Of a stretch of DNA of 32,101 nt, positions 22,177-28,784 are shown piece by piece. The notes under the pieces were generated by a model. It did no database searches. It had not been told where the DNA came from and worked only from the letters and a program-made list of their open reading frames with translations. Positions within the stretch are counted from its first letter, which is position 1. Each line of letters begins with the position of its first letter. The position numbers and the translations under genes are program-made. The DNA is from Candidatus Nealsoniibacteriota bacterium. GTDB lineage: Bacteria > Patescibacteriota > Minisyncoccia > Minisyncoccales > JAUWAW01. The stretch is taken from the NCBI GenBank assembly GCA_030601865.1, contig JAUWAW010000007.1, positions 1 through 32,101 on the forward strand. The letters are read 5' to 3'.

Positions 22177-22448
22177 AATTCAAGATTATATATTTATACC
22201 TTAACGAATCAAGGTTCTGACGAGCGTTAGCGAGGCAGGTTCTTAATTCAAGACTATATATTTATTCCTTAGCGAATCAAGGTTCTGACGAGCGTTAGCG
22301 AGGCAGGTTCTTAATTCAAGACTATATATTTATACCTTAACGAATCAAGGTTCTGACGAGCGTTAGCGAGGCAGGTTCTTATTTCAAGACTATATATTTA
22401 TTCCTTAGCGAATCAAGGTTCTGACGAGCGTTAGCGAGGCAGGTTCTT
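22177..22448. repeat. Tandem array, four 68-bp units
   Basis: Units are 22177-22244, 22245-22312, 22313-22380 and 22381-22448. Each has TATATATTTAT, CGAATCAAGGTTCTG, ACGAGCGTTAGCGAGGC and AGGTTCTT. Units 1 and 3 read ACCTTAACG where units 2 and 4 read TCCTTAGCG, so the array is a doubled 136-bp dimer. The last unit overlaps the stop codon of the PilN-like gene. A related unit lies at 31772-31835. Confidence 0.95.
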
Positions 22449-22968
22449 ATTTAAATACTTCGGGAGCAAGGAATAAACTCAAACTAAATAGGGCACCGCC
22501 TTCTTTTCTAATGGAGATTTTAGACAAATGAACAGATTTAATTTCCGGGGCTTTTTTAAAAATAAGAATTTGCTGGCCCAGGGTTTGAAAACTCTCAGCA
22601 TTTCCGGAAAGTCCAGCTCTAAGCTCCTCAGAATTGAGACTAAGTTCTGTGAACTGAACCTGGGGATGGCAAAGTTTTTCTAAAAAGGAAAAGAAATTTA
22701 AAGGAACCTGATGTTCAGCAACAAGTACGGAAAAATCGTTTATTTTCTCCTGGCAGCTGAAGACCTCCTTTTCTAAAAGTTCCTGAGAAGGTTTTTTTTG
22801 AGAGATAACCGCCTCTAAATTTTGCAGGGTTTGAGAGGCTCTTTTTTGAAACAGACTTAAAAAAAATAGCGCTAAAACCGAAACTAAAAGTATAGTTATT
22901 GAAACATAGAAAAGAATACCCAGCCAAAGAGGAAGTTTAGCTACGCGCTTGGGAATTATTTCAACCAT
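22447..22968 (-). CDS. PilN-like type IV pilus protein
   Basis: A 173-residue bitopic protein. After a short basic N-terminus (MVEIIPKRVAKLPLW) comes a transmembrane helix (about 16-40, LGILFYVSITILLVSVLALFFLSLF), a coiled coil, and a small domain with QVQFTELSLNSEELRAGLSGNAESFQTLGQQI, typical of PilN. Pairing with PilM would use the N-terminus, although the usual INLLP motif is only weakly present (VEIIPKR). The start at 22968 is preferred; an ATG seven codons upstream (22989) lies in a repeat element, exactly as in the second pilC. The stop codon overlaps the 68-bp array. Confidence 0.8.
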   Translation of the reverse strand: MVEIIPKRVAKLPLWLGILFYVSITILLVSVLALFFLSLFQKRASQTLQNLEAVISQKKPSQELLEKEVFSCQEKINDFSVLVAEHQVPLNFFSFLEKLCHPQVQFTELSLNSEELRAGLSGNAESFQTLGQQILIFKKAPEIKSVHLSKISIRKEGGALFSLSLFLAPEVFK

Positions 22969-23127
22969 AACTTTTGCTTTGCAAAACAATCACCAAGATA
23001 CAATAACCAAGAAACAAACAATAACCAATGTTTCAATAACCAATAATCAAACGGTTTGGAATTTTGGTCATTGGTTATTGGAATTTGTTTGTATCTTGTA
23101 TCTTGGTCATTGGTTATTTTAGGTCTG
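22969..23127 (-). repeat. Foldback element of CCAATAACC words, ending at the pilN-like start codon
   Basis: Read on the minus strand, this spacer is homologous to 7521-7663 in the same orientation. It shares the CCAATAACC words, the AAACCGTTTGATTATTGG centre and the end TTTTGCAAAGCAAAAGTT before the ATG. Differences lie mainly in the outer words. Confidence 0.8.
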
Positions 23128-24195
23128 TTATCTTGCTAATTTGCGAAGTTCAGCTGGATTTAAAGAATAGCTAAGGGCATTTTCTAAAATGATTTCTTTG
23201 GCCTTGACTAAATTAGATAAGGCTCTATTTAAAGAAATCATACCAGCTTCAGCTGAAGTCTCAATAACTAAAGGCAATTCATGAATTTTGTTTTCCCGGA
23301 TTAGGTTTGACACCGCAGCTGACGAAAACATAATCTCGCAGGCCGGAATCAGCCCTCCTTTAATACTGGGGATAAGTCGCTGAGAGACAATGCCCAGCAA
23401 AGAGCCTGAGAGTTGAGCTCTAATCTGGTTTTGCTGCGAAGCCACGAAACTATCAACAATGCGATGAATGGTCTGGCTGGCCGAGTTAGTATGTAGGGTG
23501 GCAAAAACTAAATGGCCGGTCTCAGCAGCCGTAATGGCTGTTGACATTGTCTCTGGGTCTCTCATCTCGCCCACCATAATTACATCTGGATCCTGACGAA
23601 AAGTAGAACGTAGGGCCCTGGCAAAACTTAAAGTATCTTGATAAACCTCTCTTTGGTCAATAATGGCTCTGTCATCTTTGAAGATATATTCAATCGGGTC
23701 TTCAATGGTAATAATATGGTCACTTCTCGTACGGTTTACCTCATCAATTAAAGCAGCTAAGGTAGTGGATTTGCCATGGCCAGAAGGCCCGGTGATTAAA
23801 ACAAATCCTTGGGTAGATCTGGTAAACTCGTGCAAAATCGGCGGCAGGTTTAATTCTTCTAAGGTGCGGATTGCGACTGGAATAAGCCGTAGAGAAACGC
23901 TGATATCTCCTCTTTGGAAAAAAACATTGACTCTAAATCTTGCCTTCCCTTCAAAATTATAGGAGAAATCAACCTCCTTTTTTTCAGAAAGTCTTACCCT
24001 CTGCAAATCGGTCATCAGGCCAAAAGCTAAACCCTGGGTATCTGCCGGACCCAATTGCGCGAACTTAACCAAGGGGACCAACCTGCCGGTTATCCTTAAA
24101 GTAGGGGAATTCTCAGTAGAAAGATGCAAATCAGAGGCCTGTTCTTTAATTGTCAGGTCTAATAGTTTTTTAACTTGTGTGGCGTAGTTCATCAT
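23128..24195 (-). CDS. pilT: Type IV pilus retraction ATPase PilT
   Basis: A 355-residue PilT-family ATPase, the usual length. The N-terminus LLDLTIKEQASDLHLSTENSPTLR is the PilT PAS-like start. Walker A is GPSGHGKSTT (136-145), the Asp box is ITIEDPIEYIF, Walker B is VIMVGEMRDPETM (205-217), and the His box is TGHLVFATLHTNSA. AIRTLEELNLPPIL is a PilT signature. It lacks the tetracysteine of PilB and should drive pilus retraction, twitching and DNA pull-in. It is downstream of gyrA and a response regulator on the same strand, with a 76-nt foldback spacer to the latter. Confidence 0.96.
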   Translation of the reverse strand: MMNYATQVKKLLDLTIKEQASDLHLSTENSPTLRITGRLVPLVKFAQLGPADTQGLAFGLMTDLQRVRLSEKKEVDFSYNFEGKARFRVNVFFQRGDISVSLRLIPVAIRTLEELNLPPILHEFTRSTQGFVLITGPSGHGKSTTLAALIDEVNRTRSDHIITIEDPIEYIFKDDRAIIDQREVYQDTLSFARALRSTFRQDPDVIMVGEMRDPETMSTAITAAETGHLVFATLHTNSASQTIHRIVDSFVASQQNQIRAQLSGSLLGIVSQRLIPSIKGGLIPACEIMFSSAAVSNLIRENKIHELPLVIETSAEAGMISLNRALSNLVKAKEIILENALSYSLNPAELRKLAR

Positions 24196-24271
24196 TTTAA
24201 CATCTTAACATATTAACATCTTAACATTTCTTAAAATTTCTTTTTGTTTAAATGTTTAAATGTTAATATGT
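24196..24271. repeat. Foldback spacer of TTAACAT words
   Basis: The left half repeats TTTTAACATCTTAACATA; the right half repeats GTTTAAATGTTAATATG. Same class as 6336-6415 and 8870-8936. Confidence 0.6.
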
Positions 24272-24637
24272 TTAAATGATTTTTTGTATTTCCTTGACGA
24301 CCTCTGAAGGGGTATAATGCGCCTTGATAAGATATTTTATGGCTCCCAGTTTTAATCCTTTTTCCACTTCTGATTTCTGGCCAAGGCTGGAAAGAATCAC
24401 CACTTTTAGATCTTTGAATGGTGAAGGTTTGTTCTTAATTGTTCTTAAAACCTCCCAGCCATCAATGTGAGGCAAAACAATGTCCAAAAGCAAAAGGTCG
24501 GGTTTTTTCTCTTTGAGAAATCTTAAGCCCGTATCTCCATCCGTAGCTACCTCAACCTCAAAACCAGCCTCCTTTAATTTCGTAGTATAAATATCTATTA
24601 GTAATGGGTCATCCTCTATGAGCAATATTGACTTCAT
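24272..24637 (-). CDS. Single-domain response regulator (CheY-like)
   Basis: A 121-residue receiver domain. The acidic pocket is E8-D9-D10, the phospho-acceptor D52 in LLLLDIVLP, followed by VVILSSLGQ and the lysine in KYLIKAHY. It is a clear paralogue of the regulator at 4357-4755 (both carry ILSxLGQ and GLxLGA). It starts 5 nt after the gyrA stop-equivalent and is followed by pilT, so it is a candidate to control retraction. No kinase is adjacent; the kinase at 4801-5526 could serve both regulators, but that is inference. Confidence 0.92.
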   Translation of the reverse strand: MKSILLIEDDPLLIDIYTTKLKEAGFEVEVATDGDTGLRFLKEKKPDLLLLDIVLPHIDGWEVLRTIKNKPSPFKDLKVVILSSLGQKSEVEKGLKLGAIKYLIKAHYTPSEVVKEIQKII

Positions 24638-24642
24638 ATTTT

Positions 24643-24880
24643 TTAGATACAGGCGACTGAGGCCACCTTATCATCAACATCTAAACGCATTATTTTTACC
24701 CCCTGGGTGGCTCGGCCCAAAATGGGAATCAAAGCAATCTTGACCCTAATAACCTGCCCCTTCTGGGAGATAACAATTAAATCTTCTTCTGTCCCTATAA
24801 GCACTCTAGAGGCAATCAGGTCTCCTGTTTTGGCAGTAAGTCGAGCTGCTTTAACTCCCATACCTCCCCTTTGCTGAACT
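24643..24880 (-). pseudogene. gyrA: gyrA 3' part, out of frame with the main gyrA ORF
   Basis: Continuing gyrA in the +1 frame after the octamer repeat gives [19 protein letters not shown], then the GGMGVKAARL stretch and IASRVLIGTEEDLIVISQKGQ, the conserved last blades of the GyrA C-terminal domain. This shows that the ancestral gene ran to 24643. The ATG at 24861 opens a 72-codon frame, but it cuts inside a conserved blade, so a separate gene is unlikely. The remnant looks undamaged apart from the frame, which points to a recent change, an assembly error or a variable repeat. Confidence 0.85.
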
Positions 24881-27136
24881 TTAAATTGTCCGAGCTCTGT
24901 CCTCTTGCCATAGCCATTTTCCGTAATTACTGATAAATATTGTTTTTCTGTTTTTCTGTTTTTCTGTTTTTATCACCTCCATCCCAATAACTTCATCTAC
25001 CTTCCTCAATCTAATGCCTCGGACTCCAGCAGCTTGTCTGCCCATTGGTCTTATCCCCTTCTCGGCAATACGAATGCCTTGTCCCTTCTTGGTAAACAAA
25101 ATTATTTGGTCCTCTCCTCTGCTTTTTGAAACCTTTCTCAGCAGGTCTCCCTTTTTAAGGGTAATGGCCCGCAATCCAGTTCTGCGAACATTTTCAAAAG
25201 CTGCCAGGGGCGTTTTTTTAATTATACCATTTTTAGTCACAAGCACTAAATAGTTTATCCCCAGTTCAATATCCTTTTTAGATAGAGGGAAAAGCGATAA
25301 AACCTTCTCTTGAGAAGAAATCTCCAGAAAATTAGCCAGACCTCGTCCCTTGGCCACCCGGGGTAAACTGGGAATTTCATAGGCCTTGATGCTAAAAACT
25401 TTTCCTAAATCAGTAAAGAAAAACAAAGAATCATGGGTCTGGCAGGAGAGAAAATGCTCAACAATATCTTCTCCAAAGGTTTTCATGCCCAAAATGCCTT
25501 TGCCTCCCCGCTTTTGAATTTTATAAACTTGGGGGGCAATTCTTTTAATATAGCCCCCCTGGGTGAGGGTGATAATAGTTTCTTCCTGAGGAATTAAATC
25601 CTCTTCTGCTATCTCTCCAACGGCTCCAATAGAAACCTTGGTTCTTCTCCGGTCTTCAAAATTCTCCTTCAGTCCTAAGAGCTCTCTTTTGACAACCCCT
25701 TTTATTCTTGCCGGGCTTTTTAAGATAGCGGTAAGTTCTTTAATTTTAGTCAAGATTTCTTTAAGTTCTTGAGCAATTTTTTCTCGCTCTAAGCGAGCTA
25801 AGGCAGCCAGCTTCATCTCCAAAATGGCATTGGCCTGGATAGCGGTAAGCCTAAATTTCTTAATCAGATTCTTCTGGGCCTCTTCCCTGTCCTTAGAGAC
25901 CTTAATGGTTTTTATGACCGCATCAATTTTAGATAAGGCCTTATGCAGCCCTTCTAAGATATGAGCTCTTTCTTTTGCTTTTCCTAAATCGTATTTTGTT
26001 CTTTTAAAGACTACCTCTATTCTATGTTTCAGAAAATAAGTCAAGAGTTCAGCCAAAGACAGGACCTTTGGCTGAATGCCATCCACCAAGGCCAGCATAT
26101 TCAAATGGAAGGTCTTTTGCAGGTCAGTAAATTTATAGAGGCGGTTGAGAATTTTTTGGGGATAAACGGCTCTACCCAGGTCCAAAACTATTCTTAGGCC
26201 TTCTTTATCCGACTCATCTCGAATATCTTTTACTCCCTCAATCCTTTTCTGAGAAGCCAAATTGGCTATCTGTTCCAATAAAGAGGATTTACGGACCTGA
26301 AAGGGAATCTCAGTAATGATAATCTGCTGCTCACCTTTGTTCTTTCCTTCAACAATCTCAGCTTTACCTCTTATCACTATGGGCCCTTTCCCCTGAGAAT
26401 AAGTGGAGATAATCTCTTTCCGGTTATAAACCAGACCTCCGGTGGGAAAATCTGGCCCCTTAATAAAACTAAAAAGGTCTTCGGTGGTGGCTTTGGAATG
26501 TGCTATTAAATAAACTGCCGCATCCACCACTTCAGAAAGATTGTGAGGAGGAATGTTTGTGGCCATACCCACGGCAATTCCCAAGGTGCCATTTAAAAGA
26601 AGTTGGGGCAAGGGCGAGGGTAGGACAGTCGGTTCCTTCCTTGTCCCATCATAGTTATCCACAAAATCCACCGTGTCTTTCCCAATATCTTTAAGCATTT
26701 CCTCGCTAATTTTGGAAAGCTTCGCCTCGGTGTACCTCATAGCAGCAAATTCACTTGGGTCGTCAACCGACCCCCAATTACCTTGACCATTAACTAAAGG
26801 ATAGCGCAAAGAGAAATCTTGAGCCATCCTAGCCATAGCTGCATAAACTGCTTGGTCACCGTGGGGATGGAATTTTCCTAAAACCTCACCAACGACCGTG
26901 GCTGATTTTCTAAATTTAGCTGCGTGTCCCAATCCCATACCATGCATGGCATACAAAATCCGGCGGTGGACTGGCTTTAGACCATCTCTGACATCAGGCA
27001 AAGCGCGGGAAATAATCACTGACATGGCATAGTCAATGTATGAATCTTTCATCTCCTCCACAATCTCCCGCGGCTTAATATAGCCGATTTCATTCTTTGA
27101 TTGTATATTTGGTTGTGATTGTCTCTTCTTGGGCAT
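24881..27136 (-). CDS. gyrA: DNA gyrase subunit A, C-terminus truncated by an octamer-repeat frameshift
   Basis: GyrA cuts and rejoins DNA in the A2B2 gyrase that introduces negative supercoils. The catalytic tyrosine is Y135 in [10 protein letters not shown]. The gyrase-specific GyrA box is KRGGKG (about 545), so this is GyrA and not ParC. In the quinolone-binding segment [11 protein letters not shown], the positions equal to E. coli S83 and D87 are Gln and Ala. The frame shifts at three CAGAAAAA units (24943-24966), near residue 725; out-of-frame codons then end in ARTI at residue 751. The full gene would have about 830 codons. With one or four repeat units the frame would be intact ([21 protein letters not shown] for one unit). 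Loss of the last blade might leave reduced supercoiling activity. Confidence 0.93.
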   Translation of the reverse strand: MPKKRQSQPNIQSKNEIGYIKPREIVEEMKDSYIDYAMSVIISRALPDVRDGLKPVHRRILYAMHGMGLGHAAKFRKSATVVGEVLGKFHPHGDQAVYAAMARMAQDFSLRYPLVNGQGNWGSVDDPSEFAAMRYTEAKLSKISEEMLKDIGKDTVDFVDNYDGTRKEPTVLPSPLPQLLLNGTLGIAVGMATNIPPHNLSEVVDAAVYLIAHSKATTEDLFSFIKGPDFPTGGLVYNRKEIISTYSQGKGPIVIRGKAEIVEGKNKGEQQIIITEIPFQVRKSSLLEQIANLASQKRIEGVKDIRDESDKEGLRIVLDLGRAVYPQKILNRLYKFTDLQKTFHLNMLALVDGIQPKVLSLAELLTYFLKHRIEVVFKRTKYDLGKAKERAHILEGLHKALSKIDAVIKTIKVSKDREEAQKNLIKKFRLTAIQANAILEMKLAALARLEREKIAQELKEILTKIKELTAILKSPARIKGVVKRELLGLKENFEDRRRTKVSIGAVGEIAEEDLIPQEETIITLTQGGYIKRIAPQVYKIQKRGGKGILGMKTFGEDIVEHFLSCQTHDSLFFFTDLGKVFSIKAYEIPSLPRVAKGRGLANFLEISSQEKVLSLFPLSKKDIELGINYLVLVTKNGIIKKTPLAAFENVRRTGLRAITLKKGDLLRKVSKSRGEDQIILFTKKGQGIRIAEKGIRPMGRQAAGVRGIRLRKVDEVIGMEVIKTEKQKNRKTIFISNYGKWLWQEDRARTI
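24943..24966 (-). repeat. Octamer repeat CAGAAAAA x3 inside gyrA, causing a frameshift
   Basis: Three exact 8-nt units (TTTTTCTG on the plus strand). Because 8 is not a multiple of 3, copy number sets the frame; 1, 4 or 7 units keep it open. Confidence 0.92.
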
Positions 27137-27195
27137 AAGCGATGTTTAAAATTCCTTTTTAAACATATTTAAACATATAACAATCCCATTCCCCA

Positions 27196-27237
27196 AACTT
27201 CCCAGTTTCTTCACGACCGTGAAGAAACTGGGAAGTT
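27196..27237. repeat. Palindrome (19-bp perfect arms) between gyrA and the MBL-fold gene
   Basis: Arms 27196-27214 and 27219-27237 are exact complements, loop GACC. It overlaps the stop codon of the upstream minus-strand gene. No strong T-run follows on either strand, so it is a repeat-class palindrome more than a classic terminator. Confidence 0.85.
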
Positions 27238-27871
27238 ATGGTCTTAAGACAACTATTTCCATTTCTTCTGCCGGGAGGTCTTTCTTTTTAATCACTAATT
27301 TATCTTGCGGTTCAATGCTCTTTTGACCCATTGTTTTTAAAAATTTATCTAAGTTGCCCTTGTCATATATGGGGATAACTACTCTTGGTTCAATTTGGGA
27401 AATTATTTTTTGAGATAAATCACCCGCCGGAATCATCAGAATATCTACATTGCCAATCTTCTCCAACTGGTCATCCGTTAATTCTTTTTGTTCCAAAGCT
27501 GCCAGATGGCAAAGCCGTATTTCCTCTGCCTCAATAGTATAATAAGTCACCTCCCCGCCTGCAACGCTATGCCAGCCCGCATGACTTGCGTCAGCATGTC
27601 TGGCGGGCGTAGCATTGCGGGCAGGTCCTCTGTCAGCAGAGATGCCCTGAAAAAATACCCCTTTTGTCTCATATTCCCCGGGCCCATCAATTAAAAAAGG
27701 CCCTGCCTGCCCCCCACCACTTTTGCTCCAAAAGTAGGGCTGGGCAGAACTAATTAATAAAACATCCGCCTTTCTTGCCCTGAGAGGGTCAATGACAATG
27801 TTAACTTTCTCCCGTTTCGGGTTTTGAACCATAACCTGAAAACAAGATTGTCCGTGCCAGATAATGTGCAT
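27236..27871 (-). CDS. Metallo-beta-lactamase-fold (UlaG-like) protein lacking the metal motif
   Basis: A 211-residue protein with the start MHIIWHGQSCFQV and IDGPGEYETKGVFFQGI of UlaG-like MBL-fold proteins. DILMIPAGD and PRVVIPIYDKGNLDKFL match the later strands. The HxHxDH metal motif expected after the third strand (LLIS...) is missing. In its place is SAQPYFWSKSGGGQAG (residues 42-57), encoded by an imperfect palindrome (27707-27747). A second insert (residues about 83-106, RGPARNATPARHADASHAGW) is encoded by inverted repeats at 27555-27624. The protein is therefore probably not a hydrolase, though relatives without the motif may exist in CPR. It diverges from the S1-domain gene; both promoters give leaderless mRNAs. 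Confidence 0.82.
   Translation of the reverse strand: MHIIWHGQSCFQVMVQNPKREKVNIVIDPLRARKADVLLISSAQPYFWSKSGGGQAGPFLIDGPGEYETKGVFFQGISADRGPARNATPARHADASHAGWHSVAGGEVTYYTIEAEEIRLCHLAALEQKELTDDQLEKIGNVDILMIPAGDLSQKIISQIEPRVVIPIYDKGNLDKFLKTMGQKSIEPQDKLVIKKKDLPAEEMEIVVLRP
27555..27624. repeat. Imperfect inverted repeat inside the MBL-fold gene
   Basis: CCTGCAACGCTATGCC near 27558 and GCGTAGCATTGCGGGCAGG near 27606 are near-complements, with a smaller dyad between them. In frame, it adds about 24 residues. Confidence 0.75.
27707..27747. repeat. Imperfect palindrome of the CCACCACTTTT family inside the MBL-fold gene
   Basis: Arm 27707-27724 (CTGCCCCCCACCACTTTT) faces 27730-27747 with several mismatches, loop GCTCC. 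The inner arm matches the tsaD and prepilin elements. It occupies the place of the metal-binding motif. Confidence 0.8.
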
Positions 27872-27879
27872 ACTAAATT

Positions 27880-27908
27880 ATCATACCATATACCAATTTT
27901 TGCTTCAA
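27880..27908 (-). promoter_or_regulatory. Promoter of the MBL-fold gene
   Basis: On the minus strand TTGAAG (27903-27908), 17 nt, TATGAT (27880-27885), then 8 nt to the ATG at 27871. Confidence 0.65.
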
Positions 27909-27912
27909 CACC

Positions 27913-27941
27913 TTGTCATGTTAGAATTTTCGTTGTATACT
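27913..27941 (+). promoter_or_regulatory. Promoter of the S1-domain/ftsH operon
   Basis: TTGTCA (27913-27918), 17 nt, TATACT (27936-27941), then 6 nt to the ATG at 27948. It fixes the start and implies a leaderless mRNA. Confidence 0.75.
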
Positions 27942-27947
27942 AAAAAC

Positions 27948-28784
27948 ATGAAGATAAAAAAGATTTCTAAAAAAAATGCGCTTTTAATGCCCCCTAAAGA
28001 AGGTGAAATCATAGAGGGGAAGGTTATTAAGCTTAGTAAATCAGCTATCTTTTTAGATTTGGGCGCTAAGGGCACAGGAATAATTTATGGACAAGAGTTC
28101 TTAGAGGCAAAGGGACTCTTAAAAGATTTCAAAATCGGAGACAATGTTTGGGGTAAGGTGGTGGAACTTGATAATGAAGAAGGTTACATTGAACTTTCTG
28201 TGGCTCAGGCCCAGAAAGAATTAATCTGGCAAGAGCTTGAAATAAAAAGAGAGAAAGATGAAACTTTAAAAGTAAAAATTTTAGGAGCAAATAAGGGAGG
28301 GCTACTCTCAGAGGTTTCTGGCATCCCGGCGTTTCTGCCGGTCTCTCAGCTATCTGCCAAGTATTATCCTAAGGTAGAAGGCGGAGACAAGCTCAAAATC
28401 TTAAGAGAGCTGCAAAAGTTTATTGGCCAAGAGCTAAAAACAAAAATCATTGACCTTGACCCAAAGCAGAAAAAACTCATTTTATCTGAAAAAGTAAGGG
28501 GTGAGAAAGAAATAAAAGAAATTTTAAAGAACTACCAAGTAGGAGATGTGGTAGAAGGGAAAATTACAGGACTAGCAGATTTTGGAGCTTTTATGTCGTT
28601 TCCCTTCAAAGAAAAAGCTGAGCCCATTGAAGGACTTATCCACATCTCTGAACTCGATTGGCAGTTAATCAAAGATCCATCTGAGATAGTAAAAAAGGGG
28701 CAAACCATCAAAGCAAAGATTATTGAGATTTCTGATAATAGAGTCGCATTATCTTTAAAAGCCTTGAAAGCTTTAAAAAAATGA
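27948..28784 (+). CDS. S1 RNA-binding domain protein (ribosomal protein S1-like)
   Basis: A 278-residue protein with three S1-type OB folds: about residues 15-85 (EGEIIEGKVIKLSKSAIFLDLGAKGTGII), about 95-185 (LKVKILGANKGGLLSEVSGIPAFLPVSQL) and about 195-275 (VGDVVEGKITGLADFGAFMSF, EGLIHISELDW, DNRVALSLKAL). S1 binds mRNA at the 30S subunit; CPR versions are short, with three or four repeats. The start at 27948 is fixed by the promoter, as the upstream in-frame ATG (27864) lies before the -35 box. Its TGA overlaps the ftsH ATG (ATGA), so the genes are translationally coupled. A short S1 is of interest in a genome where many mRNAs appear leaderless. Confidence 0.92.
   Translation: MKIKKISKKNALLMPPKEGEIIEGKVIKLSKSAIFLDLGAKGTGIIYGQEFLEAKGLLKDFKIGDNVWGKVVELDNEEGYIELSVAQAQKELIWQELEIKREKDETLKVKILGANKGGLLSEVSGIPAFLPVSQLSAKYYPKVEGGDKLKILRELQKFIGQELKTKIIDLDPKQKKLILSEKVRGEKEIKEILKNYQVGDVVEGKITGLADFGAFMSFPFKEKAEPIEGLIHISELDWQLIKDPSEIVKKGQTIKAKIIEISDNRVALSLKALKALKK

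Noticed and set aside
22177-22448. CRISPR array
   Set aside because: The 68-bp units are continuous and nearly identical throughout, with no unique spacers and no cas genes.
24643-24861. A separate 72-codon gene starting at the ATG at 24861
   Set aside because: It is the conserved end of GyrA, and the upstream codons in the same frame also match GyrA ([11 protein letters not shown]).
24930-24970. Programmed -1 frameshift at an A-AAA-AAC slippery run in gyrA
   Set aside because: The downstream coding frame is +1 (or -2) relative to the upstream one, so a -1 slip would not reach it. The repeat copy number explains the shift more simply.
27196-27237. Terminator between the MBL-fold gene and gyrA
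   Set aside because: The hairpin is strong but no T-run follows on either strand, and its form matches the dispersed palindromes.
27864-27947. S1-like gene starting at the ATG at 27864
   Set aside because: The -35 and -10 boxes at 27913-27941 lie downstream of this ATG, the extra 28 residues do not look like an S1 domain, and it would overlap the divergent gene.
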